Assembly (NCBI GenBank): GCA_026386955.1
Contig: JAPLMQ010000163.1
Span: 16,645-80,644, forward strand
Length of the DNA: 64,000 nucleotides
Direction of reading: 5' to 3'
Source of the DNA: Planctomycetota bacterium
Lineage (GTDB): Bacteria > Planctomycetota > Phycisphaerae > Phycisphaerales > Phycisphaeraceae
A program made the translations under genes and the position numbers. This document shows positions 35,681-44,998 of this stretch, piece after piece. The notes under the pieces were generated by a model that saw only the letters and a list, made by a program, of their open reading frames with translations, was not told the DNA's origin and ran no database searches. Each line of letters opens with the position of its first letter. Position 1 is the stretch's first letter.

Positions 35681-36448
35681 TCACCGCGCCCCGCCGAAGA
35701 TCAACCTCCGCGGCGCGTCGATCGTGAGCATGTCCAACGTCCGCGCCCCGAACTCCGCCTGCAGCTTCTTCAGCCCCTCGAGCCGGCTCTCGAGCGTCTT
35801 GAGCCGATGCATGTCGAGCCCCGCGAGGTGGTAGCCCGACACCTTCAGCAGCGACCGCGCCACCGACAGCGCCGTCGGCCCCTCCATCCCCGCGACGCTG
35901 TTGGCGTTGCACTGCAGCCAGACGCCCATCTTCGAGACCGCGACGAGCCGGTCCATCAACTCGTCGTTCCACTTCATCCGCTCGGGGTGGGCCATGATCG
36001 GCTGGTAGCCGCGGTCGATCATGGCCTTGAACGTCGGCAGCACCCAACTCGGCCAGCGGTCGACCCAGAAGTCGACCAGCAGGCAGCGCGAGCCGGCGAG
36101 CGTCGGCGCGCCGTGCTCCTCGATCCAATCCTCGACTCCCTCGAACAGCCGCAGCTCGCCCCCGGGCCAGACGCGGTATTTCAGCCCCGCGGCGTCGAGC
36201 CTTTGCTGCAGCTCGGCCGTCCAACGATGGATGTTGGCCGGGACATTCTCGGGCATCTCCTCGGCCCAGACGTGCGGCGTGCAGACCGTCCCCGAATAGC
36301 CGGCCTCGATCAGTCGCCGCACGCAGGCGAACGACTCCTCGATGTCGGCGCAGCCGTCGTCGATGCCGGGCAGCAGGTGGCTGTGGATGTCGATCCGCCC
36401 CGTTTCCGGGGGCGGGGGCGTTTCGGTTTCGCGTCCTGCTTCACTCAT
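35681..36448 (-). CDS. CpsB/YwqE-like PHP-fold tyrosine phosphatase
   Basis: 255 residues from ATG 36448. The N-terminal metal motif DIHSHLLPGIDDG, then CTPHVWAE, GGELRLF, and MAHPERMKW are the metal-binding sets of the PHP-type protein-tyrosine phosphatases (CpsB/CapC/YwqE) that reset the tyrosine kinases of exopolysaccharide synthesis. No capsule genes surround it, so the partner kinase is elsewhere. It lies 23 bp downstream of cinA on the same strand, probably co-transcribed. Confidence 0.87.
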   Translation of the reverse strand: MSEAGRETETPPPPETGRIDIHSHLLPGIDDGCADIEESFACVRRLIEAGYSGTVCTPHVWAEEMPENVPANIHRWTAELQQRLDAAGLKYRVWPGGELRLFEGVEDWIEEHGAPTLAGSRCLLVDFWVDRWPSWVLPTFKAMIDRGYQPIMAHPERMKWNDELMDRLVAVSKMGVWLQCNANSVAGMEGPTALSVARSLLKVSGYHLAGLDMHRLKTLESRLEGLKKLQAEFGARTLDMLTIDAPRRLIFGGAR

Positions 36449-36471
36449 GGGATTCCCCTCGCTCGCCCGGG

Positions 36472-37767
36472 TCACTCCGCCACGCGCTTGCCGAAGCTGA
36501 ACTGGTCCAGCGGCATGCCCAGCAGTTGGAAGCGGAGCAACTGCATCGCACTCTTGGTCGCGCGGTCGCGCACCATCTCGCGCCCCGAGCCGAACTCGCA
36601 GCGGAGCGCGTCGGTCTGCGTGCGCCCGGCCTTGTCCTTGAAGGCCAGGGCGATCCAGACCAGGCCCACCGGCTTCTCGGGCGTGCCGCCGTCGGGCCCG
36701 GCCACGCCGGTGATCGCCAGCGCCACGTCGGCCCCGCCGCGCTCCAGCGCCCCCGCCGCCATCGCCCGCGCCACCGGCTGGCTCACCGCGCCGTGCGCCT
36801 TGAGCATCGCCTCGGGCACGCCGAGCTGGCTCTGCTTCATCGCGTTGGCGTAGGTGACCCACCCACCGACATAGGCCGCGCTCGACCCCGCGACATCGGT
36901 GACCATCTTCCCCAGCGCCCCGCCCGTGCAGCTCTCCGCCGTCGCCAGCTTGAGCCCCTTGGCCTTGAGCAGCGCGACCAAGCTCTCCTGCAGCCGCTGG
37001 GCGTCGCGCCCGAAGACGATCGAACCGAGCCGGGCCTCGACCTGCGCCAGCGTGTCGTCCAGCTCCGCCTGGGCCTTCGCGGCGTCGGGGAATTCGCTGC
37101 GCACGCGCACGCTCACGAAGCCGTCGGCGACGGTCGTCCCGACCTTGGGGTTGCGCGTGCGGTTCATCAGCTCGCCGAGCTTCTCGCCCACGGTGCTCTC
37201 GCCCATGCCGAAGGTGTTGACCTTGGCGGTGAGGATGACGTCGCGCGTGCCGGTGTGCTTCTGCAGGTCGGGCAGGACCGACTTCTGGAACATCGCGAAC
37301 ATCTCGCTGGGCACGCCGGGCATGACGTAGATCGCCGCCTGGTGCAGCCGGGCGTGGATGCCCGGAGCCGTCCCGCAGGAGTTGGGGATCATCTGGCTGC
37401 CGGCGGGGTGCATCGCCTGGACCTTGTTGCGTTCGGGCATTTCGCGCCCGCGCTTGCCGAACATCGCGCGGATCACCTCGACGCTCGGCTCATGCAACAC
37501 CAGTTCCTCGCCCATCGCGTCGGCGAGCGCCTGGCGTGTCAGGTCGTCTTCGGTGGGGCCGAGCCCGCCGGAGATCAGGATCAGGTCGACCGTCTTGGAG
37601 GCGCGGATGACCGCCTCGGTGGTCGCCGCCTGGTCGTCGGCGATGGTCTGGTGGAAGAGGGTTGGGATGCCCAGCCGGACGAGCTGGTCGCTGAGGTAGG
37701 CGCTGTTGGTGTCGACGGTCTGGCCCAGGACCAGCTCGTCGCCGATGGAGAGGATGGCTGCTTTCAT
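36472..37767 (-). CDS. cinA: CinA: competence/damage-inducible protein, nicotinamide-nucleotide amidase
   Basis: 431 residues from ATG 37767. Two domains: an N-terminal MoCF-like domain (AAILSIGDELVLGQTVDTNSAYLS ... ISGGLGPTEDDLTRQALA; ADP-ribose pyrophosphatase activity in characterised members) and a C-terminal deamidase (LATAESCTGGALGKMVTDVAGSSAAYVGGWVTYANAMK ... ITGVAGPDGGTPEKPVGLVWIAL). It recycles NMN to NaMN in NAD metabolism. Complete and full length. Confidence 0.95.
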   Translation of the reverse strand: MKAAILSIGDELVLGQTVDTNSAYLSDQLVRLGIPTLFHQTIADDQAATTEAVIRASKTVDLILISGGLGPTEDDLTRQALADAMGEELVLHEPSVEVIRAMFGKRGREMPERNKVQAMHPAGSQMIPNSCGTAPGIHARLHQAAIYVMPGVPSEMFAMFQKSVLPDLQKHTGTRDVILTAKVNTFGMGESTVGEKLGELMNRTRNPKVGTTVADGFVSVRVRSEFPDAAKAQAELDDTLAQVEARLGSIVFGRDAQRLQESLVALLKAKGLKLATAESCTGGALGKMVTDVAGSSAAYVGGWVTYANAMKQSQLGVPEAMLKAHGAVSQPVARAMAAGALERGGADVALAITGVAGPDGGTPEKPVGLVWIALAFKDKAGRTQTDALRCEFGSGREMVRDRATKSAMQLLRFQLLGMPLDQFSFGKRVAE

Positions 37768-37821
37768 GGGCGGGATTGTAAGGTCTCGCCCGCGGTCTGC
37801 AGCGACACCCAACGCCAGCGT

Positions 37822-39135
37822 TCAACCACGCCACAGCTCGTGCAGCAGCTTGGCGGAGGCGTCGACGATCCGCTGCCCGACCTCGGGCCCGAGGCGGGAC
37901 CAATAGAAGGCGTCGCCCGAGTAGCCGCCGCCCATCTGCCCCGCGAGCGTGGGGCAGTAGCCGTGCAAGCCGTCGGCGATGCCCAGGACCGCGGTCTGCG
38001 TCGCGGGGCTGCGGCGCTTGATGTCGAGGGCGAACTGGCAGTAGAGCTCGACGGGTTGGGTGAGGACCGCGAGTTGGCCCAGCCGCAGCGCGTGGAGCGA
38101 GAGCGTGTCGACCGGGTGCTCGCCGAAGCGGTCCTGCAGTAACTTCGGGCCGTGGGCGAACATGATCTTCCACGCGTCGATCTTCTCGCCTGCGTCGACG
38201 CGGGCGAGGAGGGCCCGCGCCTCGGCGACGCGCTCGGGCGTGGGCAGACGCACCGGGACCTCGAGGTCGACCTGCCGATGGGCGAAGGCCGGCTCGGCCT
38301 CGAACCTCGCCTCGTGCAGGAGGCGCAGCGTCTCCCCCGCGCTGATGCTCCCGGCCCGGGTGATCTTCTGCACGATCGTCTCGCGCCAGCGCGGGTCGGC
38401 CTGCTGGTCCTCCAGGCTGATGTCGCCCTGGGCCCCGTTGAAGAAGAGCACGGGGATCGGCCCGAGCGCCTCGCGCAGCAGCCGGCGGGCGACGCCGGGG
38501 TAGTCGGCCGAGAGCACGTCGCCGCCGTAGAAAGCCGTGGGGTGCGACGAATTGTGGTGCAGCACGGCGATGAGCTTGCCTTCGAGGTCGCGGGCGAAGA
38601 TCGCCATGTGCTGCGGGTCGACGGGCCCCTCGAGCCCGGTGTATTCAGGTCGCCTCGTGTCGCCGAGCATCGAGTGCGTCCCGTCGGCCCAGCAGACCCG
38701 GCGGTTGTAGCCCACCCTGGCCGTGCCGATCCCCGTGCCGACCAGCGCCGGCCGCGCGGCGGCGACCGCCTCGGCGCAGACCTTTGCCAGCCACGCGCCG
38801 AGGCGCTCGTGGTAGGCCTTGTCGACCGACTTCACGTAGTTCGTCGGGAGCATCGACGGCCCGCCGTGGGTGTGCGTCCCGGCGATGATCACCGCCCGCG
38901 CCGGCACGCCCGTCGCCTGGGCGACCTGCTCGCGGAATCGCACCGCGTCATCGGGCTCGATGCCCACCACATCGCAGCTCACCAGCAGCACCCGAACGTC
39001 CCCGCGGCGGAAGTAGAGCGCGTTGGCCTCGAGGTCGTCGCGGACGGCCCGCACCACTTGGTTGACGCTCGCCCCCTGGATCGGGGTGCCCAGTTCGTTG
39101 TTGATGACGATCGATGCGGCGCCGACTTCGATCAT
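37822..39135 (-). CDS. Neutral/alkaline ceramidase-like hydrolase
   Basis: 437 residues from ATG 39135, preceded by GGAGGAAC. Related to the N-terminal domain of neutral ceramidases: IIAGTHTHGGPSML carries metal-binding His residues, HHNSSHPTAFYGG a further set, and FFNGAQGDIS corresponds to the active-site GxQGD(I/V)S loop. There is no signal peptide, and the C-terminal ceramidase domain is lacking, so the substrate may be a different amide. Planctomycetes have several such short homologues. Alone on its strand upstream of cinA. Confidence 0.83.
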   Translation of the reverse strand: MIEVGAASIVINNELGTPIQGASVNQVVRAVRDDLEANALYFRRGDVRVLLVSCDVVGIEPDDAVRFREQVAQATGVPARAVIIAGTHTHGGPSMLPTNYVKSVDKAYHERLGAWLAKVCAEAVAAARPALVGTGIGTARVGYNRRVCWADGTHSMLGDTRRPEYTGLEGPVDPQHMAIFARDLEGKLIAVLHHNSSHPTAFYGGDVLSADYPGVARRLLREALGPIPVLFFNGAQGDISLEDQQADPRWRETIVQKITRAGSISAGETLRLLHEARFEAEPAFAHRQVDLEVPVRLPTPERVAEARALLARVDAGEKIDAWKIMFAHGPKLLQDRFGEHPVDTLSLHALRLGQLAVLTQPVELYCQFALDIKRRSPATQTAVLGIADGLHGYCPTLAGQMGGGYSGDAFYWSRLGPEVGQRIVDASAKLLHELWRG

Positions 39136-39317
39136 GGTCGTTCCTCCCGATGGGGATGCAATCGTTCCGCTCGCCCGGCCGTTCATCCGGGGCGGCCCCG
39201 CCCGATGTTATCGCGCGACGCGCCAGCTCGACGCACGGAAGTTTGGTCCAAACCCGGAATCGAGGATAATCAAAGGTCCGCTCCGCCCCACCTCCACCGC
39301 CCGCCATCGGAACACGC

Positions 39318-42300
39318 ATGCATCGTCTCCTGACCCTCTTCGCGGCGATCCTCCTGATCCACGCCTCCGCCATCGTCCAAGCCGCCCCCGCGTCCCCCGC
39401 GGGCAACGACTGGCCGACCTACATGCACGACAACTCTCGCAGCGGCGTGACGCGCGAAGCCCTGCCCTTCCCGCTGAGCGAGCGGTGGACCTACCGCTCC
39501 CCCGCCCCGCCGAAGACCGCCTGGCCTGAGTCGCAGGGCAACGTCGAACGCCGGCAGCAGAACTTCGACGACGCCCTCTACACCGTGGCCGTGGGCGAGA
39601 GCGTCTACTTCGGCTCGTCGGTCGACCATCAGGTCTACGCCCTCGACGCCGCGACGGGCATGATCCGCTGGCGCTTCTTCGCCGACGGCCCGGTCCGCCT
39701 CGCCCCCACCGTCGCCCAAGGGCGCGTCCACTTCGGCTCGGACGACGGCGTCGCCTACTGCCTCGACGCCGCGGACGGCAAGCCGCTCTGGACCCTCAAC
39801 GCCGCGCCCGACGACCGGCGCGTCGTCGGCAACGGGCGGATCATCTCCCTCTGGCCCGTGCGCACCGACCTGATGGTCGACGGCGACAAGGTCTTCTTCG
39901 GCTCGGGCATCTTCCCTTACCACTCGCCCGCCCTCTTCGCCGCCGACGCCAAGACGGGCAAGCAGATCCCGTGGGCGGGCCTCACCCCCAAGGCCTGGCT
40001 GGGGCTCTCGCCGCAGGGCTACCTCCTGCGCCACGCCCGCGGGCTGGTCATCCCCAACGGGCGATCGGTGCCCATCGTGGTCGACGCCCTCTCGGGCAAC
40101 CCGCCCTATGAAAAGGCCCGGCTGCCCACCCATCAGAAATTCGGCGGGGGCGACTACGGCTTCATCGCCGAGGACATCCTCTACTACGGCTCGCAGAACT
40201 CGCTCTACACCTACGACCTCAAGACCGGCGCGGACCACGGAGAATGGCTGGCGGCCCATCGGTTGATCGTCGCGCCCGACGCCTGCTACGCCTTGAGCAT
40301 CCCCCCGCTGCTGCCGCCCCTGCCAAGCAAGCCCGCCCCGCCTCCAACCGGAATCACCGCCTACTCGCGCGACGGGTTCGACCTCAACAAGGCCGTCGAC
40401 AACGACGCCATCGCCGCCCGCATGCGCTGGCGCAACGACAAACCCGGCGCGGTGGCGATGATCCTCGCGGGCGACCACCTGATCGTCGGCTATCCCAACG
40501 AGGTCGCGAGCGTCGACACCCGTACAGGGAAAGAGGACTGGAGCGCCAAGGTCGACGGCGACGCCGTGGGGCTGACCGTCGCCCGCGGGCGGCTGCTGGT
40601 CAGCACGACGCGCGGGGTGATCCACTGCTTCTCTGAAGGCGCCCCCGGAAAGGTCACAAAAGCCACGGCGGCTTCCGCGCCTCCATCGCCCGCGGACAAC
40701 GCAGCAACCGTGACGCCCTCGGCGGAAACCCAGGCGCTCGCCGCCGCGATCCTGCGCGACGCCGCCGCCCACAAGGGCTTCGCGTTGATCACCTCGCCCG
40801 GCTCGGCAGCGCTCGCCTGCGAACTGGCCCGCAAGTCGGAGCTGCACGTCACCTGCCTCGAGCCCGACGCCGAGCAGCGCCGCCTCGCCCGGCTCGCGGT
40901 CGACGCCGCGGGGCTCTACGGCCACCGCGTCAGCGTCGACGCCGGCACACCCGACCGCCTTCCCTATCCCGACTACGCCGCGAACCTCATCGTCCACCTC
41001 GAGCGCCCCGGCCAACCCGCGCCCGCTGCCCCGGAAATACTGCGCGTGCTCAAGCCCTGCGGCGGGGTGCTCCTCGTCGGACATCCGGCCAGCGAATCGC
41101 CCGCCAAAGGACTCGCGGCGAGCGTGAACGAACTCGACGCGAAGGCCGGCGTGTGGTCGCATGATCTGACGATTGTTCCCGGCGCGCAGCCCTGGTCCCG
41201 CCTCCTCCGCGGCCAACTCCCCGGCTCGGGCTGGTGGACGCACAACCTGGGCGACTCGGGCAACACCGGCTCCTCCGGCGACCAACTCGTCAAGGGCCCG
41301 CTGAGCGTCCTCTGGTTCGGCGAGCCCGGCCCGGGCGAGGCGCCCGACCGCCACATGCGCTCCGTCGCCCCCCTCGCGAACAACGGGCGCGTCTTCATGC
41401 AGGGCTGGACCTACAGCCCCCGCCGCAACATCATCCTCTGCTTCGACGCCTACAACGGCGTGCGCCTCTGGGAGCGCGAGATCCCCGACGCCCTCCGCAT
41501 GAGCCTCCCGGGCGTCGCGGGCAACCTCGCCTGCTCCGACGACAGCCTCTTCGTCGCCGCCGGCCCCAAGTGCCACCGCCTCGACGCCGTCACCGGCGAG
41601 ACCAAGGCGATCTACGAGACGCCCGCCGAGGCGGACGGCAGCCACCTCGGCTGGAACTACCTCGCGGTGAGCGGCGGCCTGCTCGTCGGCTCCACCGTCA
41701 TGCCCGACTTCACGCCCGATCCCTACGGCAGGCGCCGGACGGAGCTCTACGGCGGGCAGAACAGCGGCTCGCGCTACAGCGGCTCGCTCTTCGCCATCGA
41801 CCTCGCCACCGGAAAGCCGCGCTGGGCCTACAAGGGCAAGGAGATCCGCGACACCACGATCGCCTTCGCCGCGGGGAAGGTCCTCTTCGCCGAGAACCGC
41901 GGAAGCCCGACCACCCGCCCGTCGCTCACGGCCCTCACCGACGAGGAGGCGAGCTGGCACGAAGGCCCCGAGCCGGATGACGAGCCCGCCCCCGACGCGA
42001 AGTTCAACCGCCTCGGCGCGCCCATCCAGCCCGACAAGATCTCCAAGCTGGTCCGCTTCGTCGTCGCCCTCGACGCCGCGACGGGCAAACCCGCGTGGGA
42101 GAAGGAGGTCGACCTCACCGGCTGCGGACGCTGGGAGGCCTCGTCGCCCTCGCTGCACCAAGCCGAGGGCTACCGCGAGCTCCAGGCGCTGAGCAACGGC
42201 TAACTGCTCATCTTCGCCGGCGCCTACCACCAGCACGACCGCGCCGACCCGCTCGACAAGGCCCGCCGCCGCGCCACCGCCCTCTATGTGCGCGACGGCA

Positions 42301-42734
42301 GCGTCGCCTGGACCACCATCGTGGGCAACCTCAACCGCCCCATCCTGCTCCGCGACTCGCTCCTCGCGGGCAACGTCCTGCGCGACCTCGCCACCGGCCT
42401 CCCGCTCGAGAAGAAGGACCCCAAATCCGGCAAGGACTTGCCGTGGACCGTCTACAACGGCGCCGCCTGCGGCACGCCCTCGGCCTGCGACAACACCGTC
42501 TTCTGGCGGGCAGGCTCCACCGGCTGGCGCGACATCCGCGACGGCACGCTCTCGCAGTTCCTGGGCGTCCGCGCGGGCTGCTTCATCAACATCCTCCCCG
42601 TCGGCGGCGTCGTCGTGGAGCCCGAGGCCAGCTCGGGCTGCAACTGCAGCTACGGCTACGGCTACTCGCTCAAGTGCAGCGTCGCCTACAGCCCCGCCCC
42701 GCCGGCGAAGCGCGTCGTGCCGACCATGCCCTGA
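39318..42734 (+). pseudogene. PQQ-propeller protein with embedded methyltransferase domain, broken by one in-frame stop
   Basis: From ATG 39318 the reading frame runs 961 residues to TAA 42201-42203, then continues in the same frame for 177 codons (LLIFAGAYHQHD ... to 42734) with clear homology to the same protein's end. Signal peptide (RLLTLFAAILLIHASAIVQAAPA), then PQQ-like repeats (YALDAATGMIRWRF), and at ~465-605 a Rossmann methyltransferase-like insert (LITSPGSAALACELA ... RVSVDAGTPDRLPYPDYAANLIVHLE ... LRVLKPCGG), then more propeller blades. A single ochre codon disables it, unless it is read through or a sequencing error. Confidence 0.8.
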
Positions 42735-42746
42735 GCCCCTCCGCGC

Positions 42747-43868
42747 TCAGAACGTCCGCACCTCGTCGCCCGCGAGCGAGCCGACGTTGTCCTTGATGAT
42801 CACCGACGCGTCGTTGTCGCCCAGGTCGACGAGGAACTGCCTGCGCACGCCCATCTCGAACGTGTTGTCCTTGATGACGCAGTTGCGCAGCGATTGATAG
42901 ACGATGCCGTAGGAGGGCGAGTGCTGCCCGTTCCCGCCGTCGTTCACGCCGGTGGTCATCGTGTTGCCCGAGCAGACCACGCCCGCCTGGTGCTCGAGCC
43001 AGATGTGGCAGTTGTCGTGGCTTTCGAGCGGGACGCGGGCCCCGCTGCGGTGGATGACGTTGCCGCTGATGCTCACCGACCGCCTGCGCCCGTAGGTGCG
43101 GTCGACCTCGTTGCCCGGGTCGAGGCGGATGCCCGGCCCGCCGGAGCGGTCGATGTAGTTGTCGTTGAGGCTGACCATCCCGCTCGCCCCCAGGCGGACG
43201 CCGCCCGCCTGGTTCCACTCGATGCGGTTGCCCAGGATCGTCAGCGCGCCGTTCCACGGGCGGGCGTGGATGCCCCAGCCCTCGTTGTTGTTGAAGATGT
43301 TGTCGTTGATCCAGCCGTCGCAGCGGTTGAAGTTCAGCCCGTCGCCCTTGTTGAAGATGAACATGTTGGAGCGGACGGTGAAGCCCCAGACGCAGAAGAG
43401 GTGGGCCGCGTCGCCGGTGAAGCCGCTGACCCTGCAGTGCTCGATGAAGAGCGTCTCCTCCTGGTTGTGCGTCTGCCCGTCGAGGAAGATGCCGCGCACG
43501 CCCTGCCCGAGGTTCTGCCCGTCGAGGCCCAGGCCCGAGATGCGCACGCCGTAGGCCGCGGTGATGTCGATGAGCTGCGGGGCCTGCGGGTCGAGCAGCG
43601 CGAGGCGAGTCCCGCCGAAGTTGTGGTACGACCAGGTCGGGTGCGCGAAGAGCCCGACGTAGGGGCGCAGCCGGAGCATCGCGGTCATGTAGCGCCCCGG
43701 GGGGAACCAGACGCCTCCGCCGCCCGCCTCGGCCTCGGCGTCGATCGCCTTCTGGATCGCGGCGGTGTCGTCGGCCTTGCCGTCGCCCTTCGCGCCGAAG
43801 CGGTGGACGGAATAAGGCGTGTCGGAGGCGGGAGCAGGCGACGGATGGGACGGACGCGGATGGGTCAT
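42747..43868 (-). CDS. Right-handed beta-helix protein (pectate-lyase-like)
   Basis: 373 residues. The N-terminus YSVHRFGAKGDGKADDTAAIQKAIDAE ... GGGVWFPPGRY is the classic opening of Pectate-lyase-3/GH28-like helices, followed by many short coils (NNIFNNNEGWGIHARPWNGALTILGNRIEWNQAGGVRLG and similar). No signal peptide is seen, which is unusual for such a fold. Polysaccharide cleavage or binding is likely; catalytic residues cannot be fixed. Ends convergently 12 bp from the propeller pseudogene. Confidence 0.85.
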   Translation of the reverse strand: MTHPRPSHPSPAPASDTPYSVHRFGAKGDGKADDTAAIQKAIDAEAEAGGGGVWFPPGRYMTAMLRLRPYVGLFAHPTWSYHNFGGTRLALLDPQAPQLIDITAAYGVRISGLGLDGQNLGQGVRGIFLDGQTHNQEETLFIEHCRVSGFTGDAAHLFCVWGFTVRSNMFIFNKGDGLNFNRCDGWINDNIFNNNEGWGIHARPWNGALTILGNRIEWNQAGGVRLGASGMVSLNDNYIDRSGGPGIRLDPGNEVDRTYGRRRSVSISGNVIHRSGARVPLESHDNCHIWLEHQAGVVCSGNTMTTGVNDGGNGQHSPSYGIVYQSLRNCVIKDNTFEMGVRRQFLVDLGDNDASVIIKDNVGSLAGDEVRTF

Positions 43869-44198
43869 GGCCAGATTCCTGTCACAAACCTGATTCGAGC
43901 GGCGATCTGGGCCCGGACATCTTCCCCCGCCACGGCGGGTTCCGCCACCGTTGGGGGCCGGCGTGTGTAAAAACGCCTCGGATACGCGAAAAACGTGGGT
44001 TTTCAGGGGTGCAATCGCCCGTGCAATAAGCCCGCCCCCGCCGCGTTCATCTCTCTAGAGCCGTGCGGCCGAACCCGCCAGGGACCCACCCCGGCCGCCC
44101 AAGGCAAACCCAAGAGTCAACGCCCCGTCCGGTCGGTTTTCGTGAACCAGGGTCGATCAGTCTGCGCGTCCCCAACCCGTTTGAAGAGGAGACCAGTC
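43869..44198. other. Intergenic region between divergent genes
   Basis: About 330 bp between the divergent beta-helix and secreted-protein genes. I find no ORF, repeat or confident promoter; the start of the plus-strand gene is marked only by its AAGAGGAG ribosome-binding site at the right edge. Confidence 0.5.
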
Positions 44199-44735
44199 AT
44201 GTTCACCACCGCTCGTCTGCTCGCCGTCGTCTTCGCCAGCGCCTTGGCCGCCGCACCTGCGATGGCGTGGGACCGTGATGACCGCCGAGACGACCACCGC
44301 GACAACTGGGACCGCCATGACCGCCGCGAGGTCGTCGTCCGCGACCGTCATGACGACCGCTACGACCGGCGCGATGACCGCCATGACGACCGCTTCCGCC
44401 ACGACGGCGGACGCGTCGGCTTCGGGGTGCAGATCTACTCCGCCCCGACGATCGTCCGCAGCGTGCAGTCCTGCGAGACCGTCGTCGTCGCGCCCCCGCC
44501 GGTCTGTGCACCGGTCTGCGCGCCGGTTTGCGAACCGGTTTGCGAACCGGCCGCACAGGTCTTCTACACGGCCCCGCCCACCTGCGCCCCGCAACAGACC
44601 GTGGTCTACCAACCCGCCCCGCAGGTGATCTACCAGCCCGCCCCGCGCGTCGTCTACCGTCCCGCCCCCGTGGTCTACTGCCCGCCGCCCCAGCCGAGCT
44701 TCAACATCAACTTCGGCTTCCGCATCGGCCGCTGA
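44199..44735 (+). CDS. Secreted low-complexity protein, Asp/Arg/His-rich then Pro-rich
   Basis: 178 residues from ATG 44199 with AAGAGGAG upstream. Signal peptide FTTARLLAVVFASALAAAPAMA, then ~55 residues of DRDDRR/DDHRD-type charge repeats with many His, a conserved-looking stretch VGFGVQIYSAPTIVRSVQSCETVVV, then Cys-Pro repeats (CAPVCAPVCEPVCEP) and YQPAPQVIYQPAPRVVYRPAP. The Cys and His content could bind metal; this is speculation. A strong terminator follows. Confidence 0.75.
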   Translation: MFTTARLLAVVFASALAAAPAMAWDRDDRRDDHRDNWDRHDRREVVVRDRHDDRYDRRDDRHDDRFRHDGGRVGFGVQIYSAPTIVRSVQSCETVVVAPPPVCAPVCAPVCEPVCEPAAQVFYTAPPTCAPQQTVVYQPAPQVIYQPAPRVVYRPAPVVYCPPPQPSFNINFGFRIGR

Positions 44736-44824
44736 CCTCCTCCTCCCCGCGGCGTGCGCGGCAGCAACGAGCCGCGCCCGCAGCACGTTCTCCGGCCCCC
44801 CCCCCAACCCCGCTCCCCTCCCGT

Positions 44825-44864
44825 CCGCGGCCGGCGCTTCCAGCGCCGACCGCGGCGTTTTTTT
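44825..44864 (+). terminator. Intrinsic terminator after the secreted protein
   Basis: CCGCGGcCGGCGCT paired with AGCGCCGaCCGCGG around a three-base loop, followed by seven T. About 90 bp after the stop. Confidence 0.8.
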
Positions 44865-44926
44865 CGTTCGCGTCCCACGCGCCGACCTTGAATCGGCGCT
44901 TCGTTTAGAATACCCCGCCCCTCTCG

Positions 44927-44942
44927 CGAGTACGATGACATG
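44927..44942. repeat. R7 half copy
   Basis: CGAGTACGATGACATG matches half of the R7 arm at 4028-4060. It lies in the leader of the AI-2E family permease gene. Confidence 0.6.
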
Positions 44943-44998
44943 GGGGATCGCCCAAGCGATAGACTGGGGCCCGCGCCTCCCGGCCCACGGAGCCCGGC

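Noticed and set aside
39270..42236. 988-codon minus-strand frame opposite the propeller pseudogene
   Set aside because: No homology-like motif or ribosome-binding site; the sense strand carries signal peptide, repeats and methyltransferase motifs.
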